Notes: generated by a model not told the origin, from the sequence alone. Shown: positions 47,301 through 57,980, counted from the first letter of the stretch. The stretch: DNA of 64,000 bases from Acanthosepion pharaonis (GCA_903632075.3 CAHIKZ030005440.1:124001-188000); one strand, 5' to 3'. Translations and numbers: made by a program.

Positions 47301-50300
47301 TCAAAAAGAAAGAATAACCTGCCTTGCCCCAGATTGGATAAAGATGGAATGGGCTTCCCTACTTCTGCAGAAGTATTGCTCATGCACCACTGACAAAGCC
47401 CCAGTTTGCTGCCCTGAAGGTTGGCGCCTGATAAAGATTCTGCATTGATGCTGAACGCAGATATGCACCTATTGAAGGCGAAGCAGCAGCAATTGCGTGG
47501 GCATTGGAAAAATGAATTTTTGTAATGGGTTGGAATCTCATAGTGTTACAGAATGAACCACTAAAAGGATTATTCGGAGATAGAGACCTTAGTAAAATCC
47601 AAAACCCCGATTATTCAGGTTAAAGGAGAAAACCCTCAGGTACAGATTCACCATTCAGCACTGCCCTGGGAAATGGCACAGAGCCTCTGATGCTGTCTCT
47701 CGTAACCCAGAAGACATCTCACAGGCACTCCTAAATGTATTCACTGCTGAACCCTCTCAATCAGACATCATAGAGTCTGACAACATGGATGACTGGGTCA
47801 AATCAACAACCCTATTAGCAACATTCGGTGCAAATGACAACCTGGTGCTCATCTCACCAGACGTTATCCGTGCGGTGGGACGCAGCGACCCGCAATACAA
47901 AAAATTAATTGAAGTAATACAAAACGGGTTCCAAAGGACGCGCATCCTCTGCACCTGAAATCCGCGAATACTGGGAAGTGAGGCACCGCCGATGTTGACG
48001 ACGGGTTAGTGCTCTTAGATCAAAGAATTGTTATCCCCACCTCACAACGCGCAAAAATATTTAAACATTCTGCACATCAAGGCGAAGTTGGCATATGCCA
48101 ATGAATCTGTTTATTGGCCCGGGATGAATGCTTCATAACATTAGAGCAGGTTGTACGTTCTGCTCAAAAATTGCCCCGAGTCAACCAAAAGAGCCAATCA
48201 ATTTGACACCATCTCCTGATTGGCCATTTCAGCAAATCGTTTGGACATCTTCCATGTTGGGAACCATGGTTCTTAGCATGCGCTGACAGGTTAACGGGCT
48301 GGCTGAATCTATACCACTTGAGCCACAGAGAAGCTAATGCCTCAAGGATTATTTCGATTTGCCGAGACATATTTCAAACCTACGGCGCTCCTGAGGAACT
48401 CAGCAGTGATGGTGGGCCACCCTTCACATCTCTTCCATTCAAGCAATTTTTGCAAGACTGGGCTGTTAAACAAAGGTTATCATCTGCTGGTTACCCACAA
48501 TCCAATGGTCGAGCAGAGCTCGCTTATCAAAACAGCCAAGAGAATCATAAATGACAACACAGGAGCCCAAGGATCGTTGGATAATAAGCGTGCAGCAAGA
48601 GCCATCCCCAATACAGGAATACGCCTATTCAAAACATTATCCCCTGCTCAACTACTATATACTATGATATACCATACTCTATAAGCCACACGCGAATTGG
48701 ATAACCGCAGCCCAAAATGAGATAAGTCTGTCCCGGCGGAACGCTCGTCTCATAGAGCGATACAACAGAACAGCACACACTTTAAACCCCCTTCAAAAAA
48801 GGACAAATAGTGGCACTACAAAAAGACCAACAACCCGTCGATGGGACACAACAGGTCAGGTCATTGAAACCCTCCCAACCACCAATACCGTATCAGAGTT
48901 GACGGATCAGGTAGAATTACCTTACGAAATCGCCGATTTCTCAGAAAATTAGATACACCAACAATTCCAGTTCCAGACCTAGTGCCTTACCTGGAGATCC
49001 CTACACCAGTGCCACAAACATTCGACGCTGGAATAACATCAAACACTGCTCAGCCGTCTACAATAACACGGAAAAAAACCCTCGGGCATTGTCCAGACTA
49101 CTTCCACACAACCAGCCAGGTTTAAAGGAACAAATCCCTCCCCAAAGGCCACTACCCACACGCGATGGGGGAAGGAGATGTAGAATAACAATACAATAAA
49201 CGTATGTTTAAAGGCGTAAGAGTCCCAGCTAGCGTCCAGCTGGCAGACAAAATAAAGCAGGTTGTAACTTAATACAAACCCTGCAAACTTGAGAAATCAA
49301 GCTGGTATATAGAAATACTTCCACTCAGGTACCAGCAGCCAATCACAGCCCAAGCAATGGACTATCCCACTTTAGCATAATGAGTTGCTCCATTGCACCA
49401 TAAATAACTCTTTCTCAATGTTGAATTAGTATTGACTCAGCTTGCTCCACAACTGAGTGTTTATCTTGACCACGTGATTGTTCGACAAGGAAGGGGATTA
49501 TATTAAAAATTAATATGTGTTTTTATGCCTATCCATAGGTGTTTTATAGTCTGGGAAGGACACTGAGTGCAATGCCTATTTTAGCATTATCTGGGCGAAG
49601 TTGATCTATGCATATATCAAGTTTCACTTGAATTAAATTATTTTAACGAAATTATCGTTAAAGTTTCTGTTATCGAACAGACTTTTTTAAAAAGTTTTTT
49701 TTTTAAATCTTGGACGGATATGATTAACGTGAATAATTAACGTGAATGAAATCTGTCTCGCTAATGTAGATTTAATTGAAGTCAAATTTATTTTTCATGT
49801 AACTGTTGTGTTTCTGGATGTGCTTAATTGTGTCAAATAAGAACGAACATGTTACTCGAACTTTTATTTACTGTTGGTAAAAAATAGATGTAAACATGTT
49901 CAGTGGATTACTGGTGGATTAAGAGTGTCCGAGGTGGAACACGAGGGAAAATCTGACAGCCATCTTGAAAATCCTTTTCTTGCCTATTCTAGAGTTCTGA
50001 TCTTAGTTTCCATCTAAAGGGGCGAGTTTACTCCCTTTATTATTATGTTCGTCCTAACAATAACGGTGTTTGATCTGTGAAATATGTCAAATTCAGTATT
50101 TCTAGAAACCCTAAAAACATACATATGTTTCAAAAAGGTCTCCTATATTTTCAAAAAATGCTGGCGAATCTACTCATACTTTAGGCCATATTTTTATTTG
50201 CTACTATTTAATGGCATGAGCATTATAATTAGCAGTAATTTAATGATCTGTTATGAAATTCCTCGCAATATTCATATCATTTGAAAGGGCAAAGATTCAG

Positions 50301-53300
50301 TTTTCATATGGTATATATGCAAAAGTGTTTAGTACTCTACCCAAAATGCTTCTTAAAATGAATAAAGCAAAATAAAAAGTTCTAGTTTGATTTTGCGATA
50401 TTTTTAATATTTTCCCACTCGTTCTTTCTTGATTTTTCCGTTCTCTTTCTCCCCCCGCCACCACGCTATTTCTAATTCTTTCTCCCTCTCACTTTCCAAT
50501 ATATCCCCGGCCTCGATTTCTAATTCTTTCTCTCTTTCAAAATCTTACTCTTTCTCTATCTCTTTTCAATCCTTTCTAGTATCTGTCGCTTTCTCTCAGT
50601 TTTGTATCATTTGACTGTCAATCTGCTTTTCCATTTTACTTACATGACTTTGAACAAATAAATCCGTAGGACTCTTTGCAATGTTTGCCGTATAATCGAA
50701 AATAATGTCCGAATTAAGCCACCCGTATGCATGTTTCATTATTTTTCAGCCTTACTCTTTATAATTTTTAGCTTCTCCCATCGTTTTCTCCGTCCCTCGC
50801 TCACTTTCTCTATATTTTGTATCTTTTGATTGTCTTTCTATTTTTCAAGTTTACTTACTGGGCTTTGAACATATGAATCCGTATAACTCTTCAGGCTGCG
50901 TGCCGTATAATCGGAAAAGCTTATAGGATTTAAAAAACTTCGCGCATGTTTCGTTGTCTTTCACCGGATATTTGGCACTCCACCAATCAACTGGACAACA
51001 TTCTGTGCCATCTTCCCACTGGAATGCTGTGAATGTAAAGCAATAATGCCACTTTAATTACATTAAAATCAACATATAATTAAATTGGTATCATAGGTTT
51101 TATTAAATATTATTACAAATGTGTTGTTCCACATCAATCATGATTCGTTAAATTACGTTAAATGAGCCATAAAGCAAATTCTTTGAACTACGTACAGACC
51201 AAAATATAATGCGAACGATGAGTAATCAAATTCGTCAACACTCATACAGACAAGATTTTCTTATCAATGAAAGACTTGATAATTTTGGTGTAAGACAAGC
51301 CAATGAGGTAAAATAGAAAGACTTAAACATGGCGGAGGAATAAACGTATTTTTTTACGCCTGTCGTTAGGTTAGCTTGATCCAGTTAACGATACATCATC
51401 CCCTGTTGTTTTAATGTCGAATATAAGCTTCACAAGACAAAACTTCCAATGAATCAAGCACGTAGGGGCTAAGTCTCTGTTTGCTAAGAGAATGAAATAC
51501 TACATTGCATCTAACAACTTTGTCTCTCGTGATTATTGGCGGCTCTGTAATAGGGAATTAAATAAGTATAAGGTTTCTATTCCTCCTCACTTCAATCAAT
51601 TTGAGGTGTTAATATCCTCTGCTGATAAAACTGAAGGTTTTGCCCATAAATTCTCCTTAAACTCTACTCTTGATTTATCTGAAGTATCCCTGACTGTCTT
51701 CCCACTTAGAACTGAGACTCTGTTGAGTGATATGCATATAAATCCCTCTATGGTTTCTGAAATCATCTATAACCTAGATTCCTACAAAGCATGTAGTCCC
51801 GATGTGATCCATTTAACAGTCATTAAGAAATGTGCTCCCGAATTCACTCCTATTCTCTCTAAACTGTATAATTGCCTCTCTACCTTCTGCTTTACTGCTT
51901 GCTGGAAATTATAATTTGTTGTTTCAGCTTTTAAGAACTCTGATGAACCATCCAAACCTTCCAACTATCCGCCTATTAGCCTTCTACTTCTTTTTGGGAA
52001 ACTCCTAGAGGCCCTAAACAATGCCGAATTGTTTCATCATCTCTCATCGCGGAGCCTTTTTTTTTAGACAAGCAACATGACTTTCGTTTCTCTAGATAAA
52101 CTGCTGATGTCCTGACGATAATTGTGGAAAGAGTCTATCATGCTCTAGATAAAAACAATGAAAACCGGACTGTAGCTTTGGACATCTGGAAAAACATTTG
52201 ACAGGGTTTAGCATACAAATCTTCTTCACAAGCTGAAAAACTATGGGTCTCAGGACACATTCTTTCCTATGAAATCTTGAAATGAAAGTTAACCTGAACG
52301 GTCACTCGTCTAGATCCTTTCGTAATAACGCGGGTGTCAACCCCACCCCTCATCCAAGGCTCCATCCTTGGTCCTAATTTGTTTTTTAATTTTCATTAAT
52401 GACCTTTCCGATGACATCAGCTCAACTTGATATCTAAACTGATGAGACAAACACTTACTTCTGCCTCGATAGTAAGGCTAATGAGTCCGACTAGGTCAAA
52501 ATGGAAGCCGATGGCTAAAACGACGTCAAGTTCGTTGTTAACTGGGGTAAAAGATGTCTAGTTAATGTTAACACCTCCAAAACTAAACATCTCCATTAAT
52601 CTTCTGAGTGACCCTGCTCTGCCTCTGCATGACCGATGCTAACCACCAGGAAATGACTCGTCGCGTCTTCTCCAGCTAACGTTCTCAACTGACATGAACT
52701 GGAAAGACTATATTGAATCCATTGCTAGGTCAGCTGCTAAGAAAGTTGATTCAGTATTTGGTCCGAAACAATTTTTCTATCCAGAATCTATCATACATAT
52801 CTATAAGTCTATCATTCGTCCATGATTAGAATATTGCTGCCACATATGGTCCTGTGCCCTGGCTATTTCTCTTGAGAATCCAAAGAATCAGCAATATTAT
52901 TGGTCCTGAACTGGCAGCTCGGCCTAAGTATCTTTTCCACCACCATAACGTTGCCTCTCTGTGTCTTTTCTAAAAATACTTTCATGGTAATTGTTCGGAT
53001 GTGTTCTTCGCTATGGTACCTAGACTTTATGAATTTAATGGCAGTACTAGAGTGGTGTTGAGATCTCATCAAATTAAAGTCTGGCTACATGTAGCTGTAA
53101 GTTCTATGCTAATAGTTTCTTTTCTTACACTTCTTGATTGTGGAACTGCCTTCTGGCTCCATGCTTCCAGCCAACTTTAATCTGCAAAAATTTAAATGCA
53201 ATGTCAATCGCTATCTACTGTACTCTCGATTACTCTTTTCTATTACCGTTCATTATTAATGTACCTGTTCTTAATTCTTCCACACCATGTAACCCCTTGT

Positions 53301-54141
53301 ATCTTAGTGGCTTTCTTTCCTTGTATTGGGCGAAACCGATTATAAATAAATCTCAAAATTTTTGGAAGTTCCGATGGGTAACCTCTGAAATGTTATGTAA
53401 TTTTAGTACATGATACCCACATAAGAGAAGAAAAAAACTAACATTTTGACTTCCTTAGTCTCTTAGTTCAGGAGTTTTATACTCTTGAAATTTTTGTTTC
53501 AATGTTTGCTGACTTTATAATAGAACTAATTGCCACTTCATAACTTTTTCATCCTAAGAAGATACCGATTGGATAAGTAATCATCCTCTTATCCAATAAA
53601 GGAAAAAAATTCTTCTGTTTTTATTTTATTATTATTCTATTTAGTTTCGTAATTATAGGCCAGGAATAATAGGAAAATTGCTATTTAGCGGTTTGGGGTG
53701 GGTAATTTGCCACCGATGTTAATAAAATCAAAAATAAATTATTATCATTTGAACTATTGGCTTAACAGAAATTATAATTACAATTGTTACTTAACAAATA
53801 TTTGCTACGATACCTCGAATAAAAATAAATATATACATATTTTGACAGCTTCGCATGTAGAAGAATTTAGGATTCAAAATTTGTTAAATCACTAGATCCA
53901 TCACTTATCGTTTATTCATAAAATTAGAATTCATAGAAAATGATAGACTTCGTAGAAAGATTTTGCTTAAAAATTCAAACAGAATTTTAATCCTTAAAAT
54001 ATATGATAGTGTATTTAATATGCTCTTATTTTAGAATATTGGGTCTCACTTAGGGTTTTATTTGTCTGATTCATTTTGAAGTGTGAAGCAAAATTGAAAA
54101 TGTCCTTCAAAACAACAAAGATGGGAGTGTTATGTGTTGCG

Positions 54142-54203
<62 letters not shown>

Positions 54204-55756
54204 TAGCTGATACTCAATTTCATTTTTCATTACATTTTCACTCGTAACTTTATACCTGCTATTTACAAACTACATAGTTATTGTGTCTGCAGTCGCTGTG
54301 TATTCTCCTGTCGTTCTAGTAGGGACTTAACTATCGTTTTGTGGTTATTATATGTATTCGTTTGACAGTATAACGGAATGACTTAGCCAAAAGTTAGGTT
54401 GGTTCATTTTACGACAATTCAATATAGTATGTAGCACCCAATGAGGATCAAAGTCGCTACTCGCTAATAATGGTCAATCAGGTTATAATCTCTAGCCAAT
54501 CTCCTACGTTGAGGTAATTTGACCAAAGGATCAGACAGACAACGAAAGTTAAATGTATATAAATTTACCAAATCTAAATTCTTGTACTTAAATACAACAA
54601 CCTGGTTAGTAGGAATAGAACGGGAAAAGTGAACATGTGCTTTTCTTTTCCTTGAGGTCAAATTGAGCGCAAATAACAAAATAAGACTTAACCATTGTGT
54701 CAAATTTTAAAAGAAAAACATTGATTACCCAATTAAAGACAAAAAGGTACAAATACAAAATTTGAATGAAATTTTCCTTTTGTGTGCCTATTAAGGCAAG
54801 ATACCAAATTTCTGATGTTTCCAAAAAAAATGGAAAAAAGTTGGGAAATAAGAAAAGACAAAAGGATTCTAAGGCGAAAAGAGAAAACAATTCAAGAAGG
54901 CAGAAAAACAATGGCGCAAACACTTTTCTTGAAAAAAAAAGAAAAAGAAAACATTAACTTTTATTTGTTCCACAAGTATCTCTGAGACATATAGTATATT
55001 TTGAAACGTCCTTTTTAAATTCACAATTCATGCTTGGGAAAATGTATTTGAATTCTTTTTCTTCTTTGTTGTCCAACCGCAGGAGAATTTTCATTTGAGC
55101 TTCAAAATCTTTTAGTCTCTCTGTAGCTGGCTTGTAACCTTTTGCCTTCTTGATAATCTCTTCTTGATGTCAAATGCCTTCTACTCTTTGATGTTAATTT
55201 GCTTGATCTCCTTGGTGTCAAAATGTCTTCTTCTCTCATCCACTCCCCTGAGTCCTATTCATTCCGAAAAATAGGCTCACAGAAGCCCCTATTCGGTTTC
55301 TTACTCGGACGTTTCTCATTGGTCAGTATAGACGTTAAAAAACAACCTTAATGATTAAATATTTATTCAAGACTAACATTTTTAAAGCAGTAAAAATAAA
55401 AATAGACAAATGAATTTTAACGAAAACTTTTAGAATATCAATTTTTGTCAAAATTACAAACGATACTTACTTCCATTTTTACGAGACACCCACACCCAAT
55501 ACGCCTCACCTGAATTGACAGTTTGTGTAAGAAAATCCCATTCGCTTTGGTTTGAAATTGAAGTCAAAACAGCGCCTCTTTGTTGACATGTTTGTATAGC
55601 CATCGAACGATTCATTTTTTCACTATTTAGTTGTAAACATTTCGTTTCAAACCGAATCCATTGGTTGGAAGAAGAAACTGCAAGAAATGATGGGAAAATG
55701 GAAATCAAGTCAATGAGAAGAACATAGATGAAAGTAATAAAAATAATATTGGCCAT
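42481..55756 (-). CDS. Secreted C-type lectin-like protein with cysteine-rich C-terminal tail (three exons, 231 aa)
   Basis: The coding sequence is the join of 55756-55471, 51026-50859 and 42722-42481 (286+168+242 = 696 nt). Introns start GTAAGT and end CAG, and both are phase 1. The start ATG (55756) has a good context (AAAATGG). The first 25-30 residues are hydrophobic, as in a signal peptide. The CTLD follows: CLQLNSEKMNRSMAIQTC, LTSISNQSEWDFLTQTV, AYWVWVSRKNG across the junction, then FQWEDGTEC, CPVDWWSAKYP, NETCAKFF and YGFICSKP. EPN, QPD and WND calcium/sugar motifs are not seen, so classical calcium-dependent sugar binding is doubtful. Exon 3 adds about 79 residues with eight cysteines. 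Such proteins are usually extracellular recognition or adhesion molecules; the ligand is unknown. Introns hold three transposons, all antisense to the gene. Confidence 0.85.
42794..44256 (+). mobile_element. Tc1-like DNA transposon, nearly full length, inactive, in lectin intron 2
   Basis: Inverted ends contain AGTGGGGTTGAATAAGTGAT (left from 42796, right as its reverse complement to 44255). TA flanks lie at 42792-42793 and 44257-44258; total 1463 bp. The transposase starts at 43142 with a helix-turn-helix region (EMTCAQKELIIKLWNNRKSY, NIPFSTIGSFIARF). The first catalytic Asp is kept (TDESKIGLF near 43466). The second motif reads QQVNDFKHTA, where the Asp of QQDND has become Val. The final Glu region is kept (SPDLNPIENLW near 43826-43860). 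In-frame stops at 43328-43330 and elsewhere. It is dead but structurally complete. Confidence 0.88.
44259..44320. repeat. (CA)n followed by (TA)n microsatellite
   Basis: CA units from 44259 to about 44288, then TA units to about 44319, directly at the right end of the Tc1-like element. Confidence 0.9.
44416..44706 (+). mobile_element. 5' LTR of Gypsy 3 (291 bp)
   Basis: It starts TGTAGAATAACAATACAA and ends TTGTTCGACA. It matches the 3' LTR at 49179-49487 nearly throughout, differing by a few indels, including about 20 bp missing near its start. It contains GCCAATCAC (a CCAAT-type site near 44557) and CATAAATAA about 60 bp later, a plausible promoter. A primer-binding-site-like TGGCGCTGTGAACAGGAT follows immediately at 44707. 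Confidence 0.9.
44707..44724 (+). other. Candidate tRNA primer-binding site of Gypsy 3
   Basis: TGGCGCTGTGAACAGGAT begins at the base after the 5' LTR. The TGG start, complementary to tRNA CCA ends, and the position support it; the tRNA species was not identified. Confidence 0.6.
44727..45700 (+). pseudogene. Gypsy 3 gag with CCHC zinc knuckle, broken
   Basis: The frame from ATG at 44727 (MTPENWELFFIEAGIFTDSA) is interrupted by stops and continues in other frames (DADEPIQSYLVRLNY near 45230). Nucleocapsid-like cysteines follow, ending in a clean C-X2-C-X4-H-X4-C knuckle, CSNCGKPNHLSRVC (45654-45695). Gag would coat the RNA in virus-like particles; this copy cannot. Confidence 0.75.
45700..48960 (+). 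pseudogene. Gypsy 3 pol: protease, RT, RNase H and integrase, broken
   Basis: Order as in Ty3/Gypsy. An aspartic-protease region is poorly kept (about 45850-46200). RT spans about 46290-46930, with LDAVDGYHSIPLDKESQ, FMYLRMPQGYL and a YxDD box reading KIVDDTLL (DD codons at 46912-46917). RNase H spans about 47030-47700. Integrase has a zinc-binding region near 48060-48170, SSDGGPPFTSLPF (Asp codon 48408-48410) and SNGRAEL (Glu codon 48516-48518). Stops and frameshifts occur throughout. Integrase after RNase H separates it from Copia. The element stands in lectin intron 2, antisense to the gene. Confidence 0.85.
49179..49487 (+). mobile_element. 3' LTR of Gypsy 3 (309 bp)
   Basis: It starts TGTAGAATAACAATACAATA after a purine tract (GGGGGAAGGAGA) and ends TTGTTCGACA. 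Flanking sequences (TTGAT before the 5' LTR, AGGAA after this one) do not form a target duplication. It contains the extra segment ACGTATGTTTAAAGGCGTAA that the 5' LTR lacks. Confidence 0.9.
49488..50642. other. Lectin intron 2 sequence without other genes
   Basis: AT-rich with T/C-rich runs (50420-50600). Part of 50430-50642 is a diverged duplicate of the intron just downstream of exon 2 (50640-50858), as the tandem copy there includes intron sequence. Confidence 0.45.
50644..50780 (-). pseudogene. Decayed duplicate of lectin exon 2
   Basis: On the minus strand it reads AATGAAACATGC, then CGATTATACGGCAAACATTG and TACGGATTTATTTGTTCAAA, followed by a donor GTAAGTAAAA at 50643. It matches exon 2 with identical codon spacing from the ETC codon through YGFICSK, 215 bp away. 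An in-frame TAA replaces a lysine codon five codons after that cysteine. The 5' half of the exon, with the acceptor and WEDGT, is lost. It cannot be used as a coding exon. Confidence 0.8.
50859..51026 (-). CDS. Lectin gene exon 2: second half of the CTLD
   Basis: 168 nt, flanked by an acceptor (TTTACATTCACAG) and a donor (GTAAGTAAAC). In the frame set by exon 1 it codes for FQWEDGTECCPVDWWSAKYP, then VKDNETCAKFFKSYKLFRLY and GTQPEELYGFICSKP. WxDGT, the paired cysteines and the final ICSKP are typical of the CTLD C-terminal half. Phase 1 on both sides means exon skipping or duplication would keep the frame. Confidence 0.85.
51440..53420 (+). pseudogene. jockey-like non-LTR retrotransposon, copy 2, broken
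   Basis: The best frame (51492-51914) covers the region between endonuclease and RT (VSRDYWRLCNRELNKYK, SPDVIHLTVIKKCAPEFTPI). The RT follows in several frames: SNYPPISLLLLFGKLLEAL, GKTFDRV, and an INDL piece near 52395. C-terminal pieces run from 52640 to 53230 (IHIYKSII, KFKCNVNRYLLYSR). A 3' untranslated tail may run to about 53600. It lies in lectin intron 1, antisense to the gene, and is the same family as 30789 and 56616. Confidence 0.8.
53421..55470. other. Lectin intron 1 sequence without other genes
   Basis: AT-rich DNA. A long (TA)n run lies at 54144-54199, and a K/E/R-rich low-complexity stretch around 54780-54960 gives spurious frames. Nothing else recognised. Confidence 0.45.
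54144..54199. repeat. (TA)n microsatellite
   Basis: About 27 uninterrupted TA units inside lectin intron 1; the longest TA run in the window. Confidence 0.95.
55471..55756 (-). CDS. Lectin gene exon 1: signal peptide and first half of the CTLD
   Basis: It codes for 95 residues plus one base. The hydrophobic N-terminus (rich in I, F, L and V) ends near FLAVSSS, followed by QWIRFETKC. The CTLD alpha-helix/loop part includes NRSMAIQTCQQRGAVLTSIS and WDFLTQTV, then YWVWVSRKNG. The donor GTAAGTATC begins at 55470; the frame hits a stop soon after in the intron. A 5' non-coding exon upstream cannot be excluded. Confidence 0.85.
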
Positions 55757-55989
55757 TTTGAAAAATATCCTCTGATCTTTGAAATAATAAGTAATTTTAT
55801 CCCAAACGTTTTTCTAAAATTCACCCTGTGAATTATATTACAGAAAAGGATCAACAAAGTTCAAATTTTAAAACTTGATTGATCACGTCGAAATAGGACA
55901 ATGTCAATCTACTGTGTTTTTCTCGGCCCTAAATAAGGCTGAAATATAATTATGAAATATAAACTCTTAAGTACATCTTCCCATGTGAC

Positions 55990-56008
55990 GCATGTCCGTT
56001 TATATCCA
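55990..56008 (-). promoter_or_regulatory. Possible TATA box upstream of the lectin gene
   Basis: On the minus strand CTGGATATAAACGGACATG lies about 240 bp before the ATG. Initiation would be expected near 55965, giving a 5' untranslated leader of roughly 200 nt. A TATA match in AT-rich DNA is weak evidence, and a 5' non-coding exon further away is possible. Confidence 0.3.
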
Positions 56009-56329
56009 GTTTGACGGCAGATCCAGATTTATTGGCTCGAAACTCAGTTTTGGTTAACATCACTTTGTGTTCATTTTTTTTTTTTTTTTTGATTGGCCAG
56101 AAATAATTTTATTTTCCGGTTTTCCTTTCTTTTTTATTTTCTTTTTTTTATATATCGGAATTTATGCGTGGAGCCACCCTGATTTTTTGGTAGTTTCAGT
56201 CACAAATGAATAGACTCTCTAGTTCAGCAAATTTAGGCTGTTTTACAGTCGGGTTCGATCTTCTTCCCTATTTTTTTATTTGGGGGTTACATTCTCATTA
56301 GTTGAGAAAAAAAGTATATAGAGAGAAGG

Positions 56330-56380
56330 AAAGAAGAGAGAGAGAGAGAGAGAGAAGGAAAGAGAGAGAGAGAGAGAATG
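56330..56380. repeat. (GA)n-rich microsatellite
   Basis: GA units interrupted by GAAG, from 56330 to about 56378, upstream of the lectin gene. Confidence 0.9.
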
Positions 56381-56615
56381 TGATAAGAGTTTAAAGGAAG
56401 TGCAAATGCCTTATTTTAATTTGAATTGTTTTTTTTATTTTTGTTTATATATTTTATTTTTATATTTTATTTTATTTTTATCGGGACGCACTACAAATTA
56501 CACAGATTTACTACAAAATTTGTAAATACTGAACTCTGTGCTTTTCAACTAATGACTATTGCCAGATAGTTATAAGAAAAGTGAAATAGTCTCTTTTAAA
56601 AATACTCTGATCATT

Positions 56616-57420
56616 TGTGAATATCTATGCTGATAATACCACGGTATATGGGCGAGCCTTGAAAACTTTAGATGACCAGAAATCGGTACCTGATCTCTCC
56701 TCTGACCTAGCGCTACCATGTTAGGGGCGGGGGAACTGGCTGGTTACATTCTATGTCTCGAAAACTAAACTAGTTACATTCCATCATCACCAATCGGAGC
56801 CTGAACAGTTCACCATGTATGGAGGTTCTGTACCTCAGGGATGCTCTGTACCTTGAGCGATTATTGAGCCTTAAACTTAACCCAGATCTCAAGTGGAGCT
56901 CGTACATAAGATCCATCGCTAAAGATGCTGGAAATAAGATCGGTTCATTGTACCACTCTAGTAAGTAACTGGCCTCCATGTCTCTATCTTTACAAGATCC
57001 GGATCATTTTAAAAAATAATTTTTTTTTATATATGAGAATGAGCTGCCCAGTCTTCACTTCCTAGTCTCGATAGAGTTCAAAAGTGTCTCCGCATCCTTG
57101 TGGGTGACAAATTGTTATCCTACGTAAAACACCTCTCCCACAGACAAAACGTCAGAAGCATCTCGCTGCTCTATCGCTATTTCGACAGAAAATGCTCAGA
57201 CGAACTACATTCTTTCGTTCCACCAAGTCTTACGTTTATGACTAATAGCCGCCATACTACGCATATTGTAATGAACCACCTTCATTCCCTTCGTATTTGG
57301 GAGATGTAAATCGCTGATCTATAATGTATTTTCCTCTCATTACAATTTTAACCTATTCAAGTCTCGGATTAACTGTTATCTTGCCCACATGTTGAACGCC
57401 ATCATAAAAACAAAAAACAA
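56616..57420 (+). pseudogene. jockey-like non-LTR reverse transcriptase C-terminal part, copy 3
   Basis: It begins at the catalytic box, which reads IYADNTTVYG (YADD changed to YADN, near 56625-56655). It continues DQKSVPDLSSDL and KTKLVTFHHHQSEPEQ. The later part (57060-57309) is well kept: SLDRVQKCLRILVGDKLLS, LSHRQNVRSISLLYRYFDRK and HSFVPPSLTF. Stops lie between. The N-terminal two thirds are absent. Confidence 0.8.
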
Positions 57421-57539
57421 ATATTGAAATGTCCTCAACAGATCATTAAGTCACGAAACATGATTTAACTTCTCAGTACAAATAACTGTCTTTATTTAAG
57501 ATGGCCGCTCATACACTTCCTCTCTGTGTCACGCTTATT

Positions 57540-57842
57540 TTTATAACCACTTCCCTCTTTCACATCTCTCTCTCTCTTCTTTTCTGTGTGTCCCTCCCTT
57601 TTTGTATTTCTCTCTCGGACGCCAAACACAGTCTGAGATCCTTCTGTCTGTAACAAATTCACGTAGATTTTAATTTAAAAAGTTCACTTGCAGTTCAGGT
57701 TCAAATTTGTCCACAAGATGTTGTCAGGTACCGAAATATGGTTTAATCCCTCACTAGAAACAATTACACTTCTCGAAGATTCCCACCCTCACAATTTCTC
57801 CCTGTGTCGCACTCTCAATCTGTCTATCTACGTCCATTTCAA

Positions 57843-57877
<35 letters not shown>

Positions 57878-57883
57878 TACACA

Positions 57884-57947
<64 letters not shown>

Positions 57948-57980
57948 GTGTTTTACTCTCGGACGCACAACACAGATTAG
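57540..57980. repeat. T/C-rich stretch with (CA)n and (TC)n runs and a repeated CTCTCGGACGC motif
   Basis: CTCTCGGACGCCAAACACAG at about 57612 and CTCTCGGACGCACAACACAG at about 57956 are direct repeats roughly 345 bp apart. Between them lie (CA)n at 57856-57884 and (TC)n at 57886-57948. Confidence 0.75.

Noticed and set aside
54606..54985. Overlapping frames rich in Phe/Leu (minus) and Lys/Arg (plus)
   Set aside because: Both reflect an A-rich stretch in intron 1, with no motif and overlapping opposite-strand frames.
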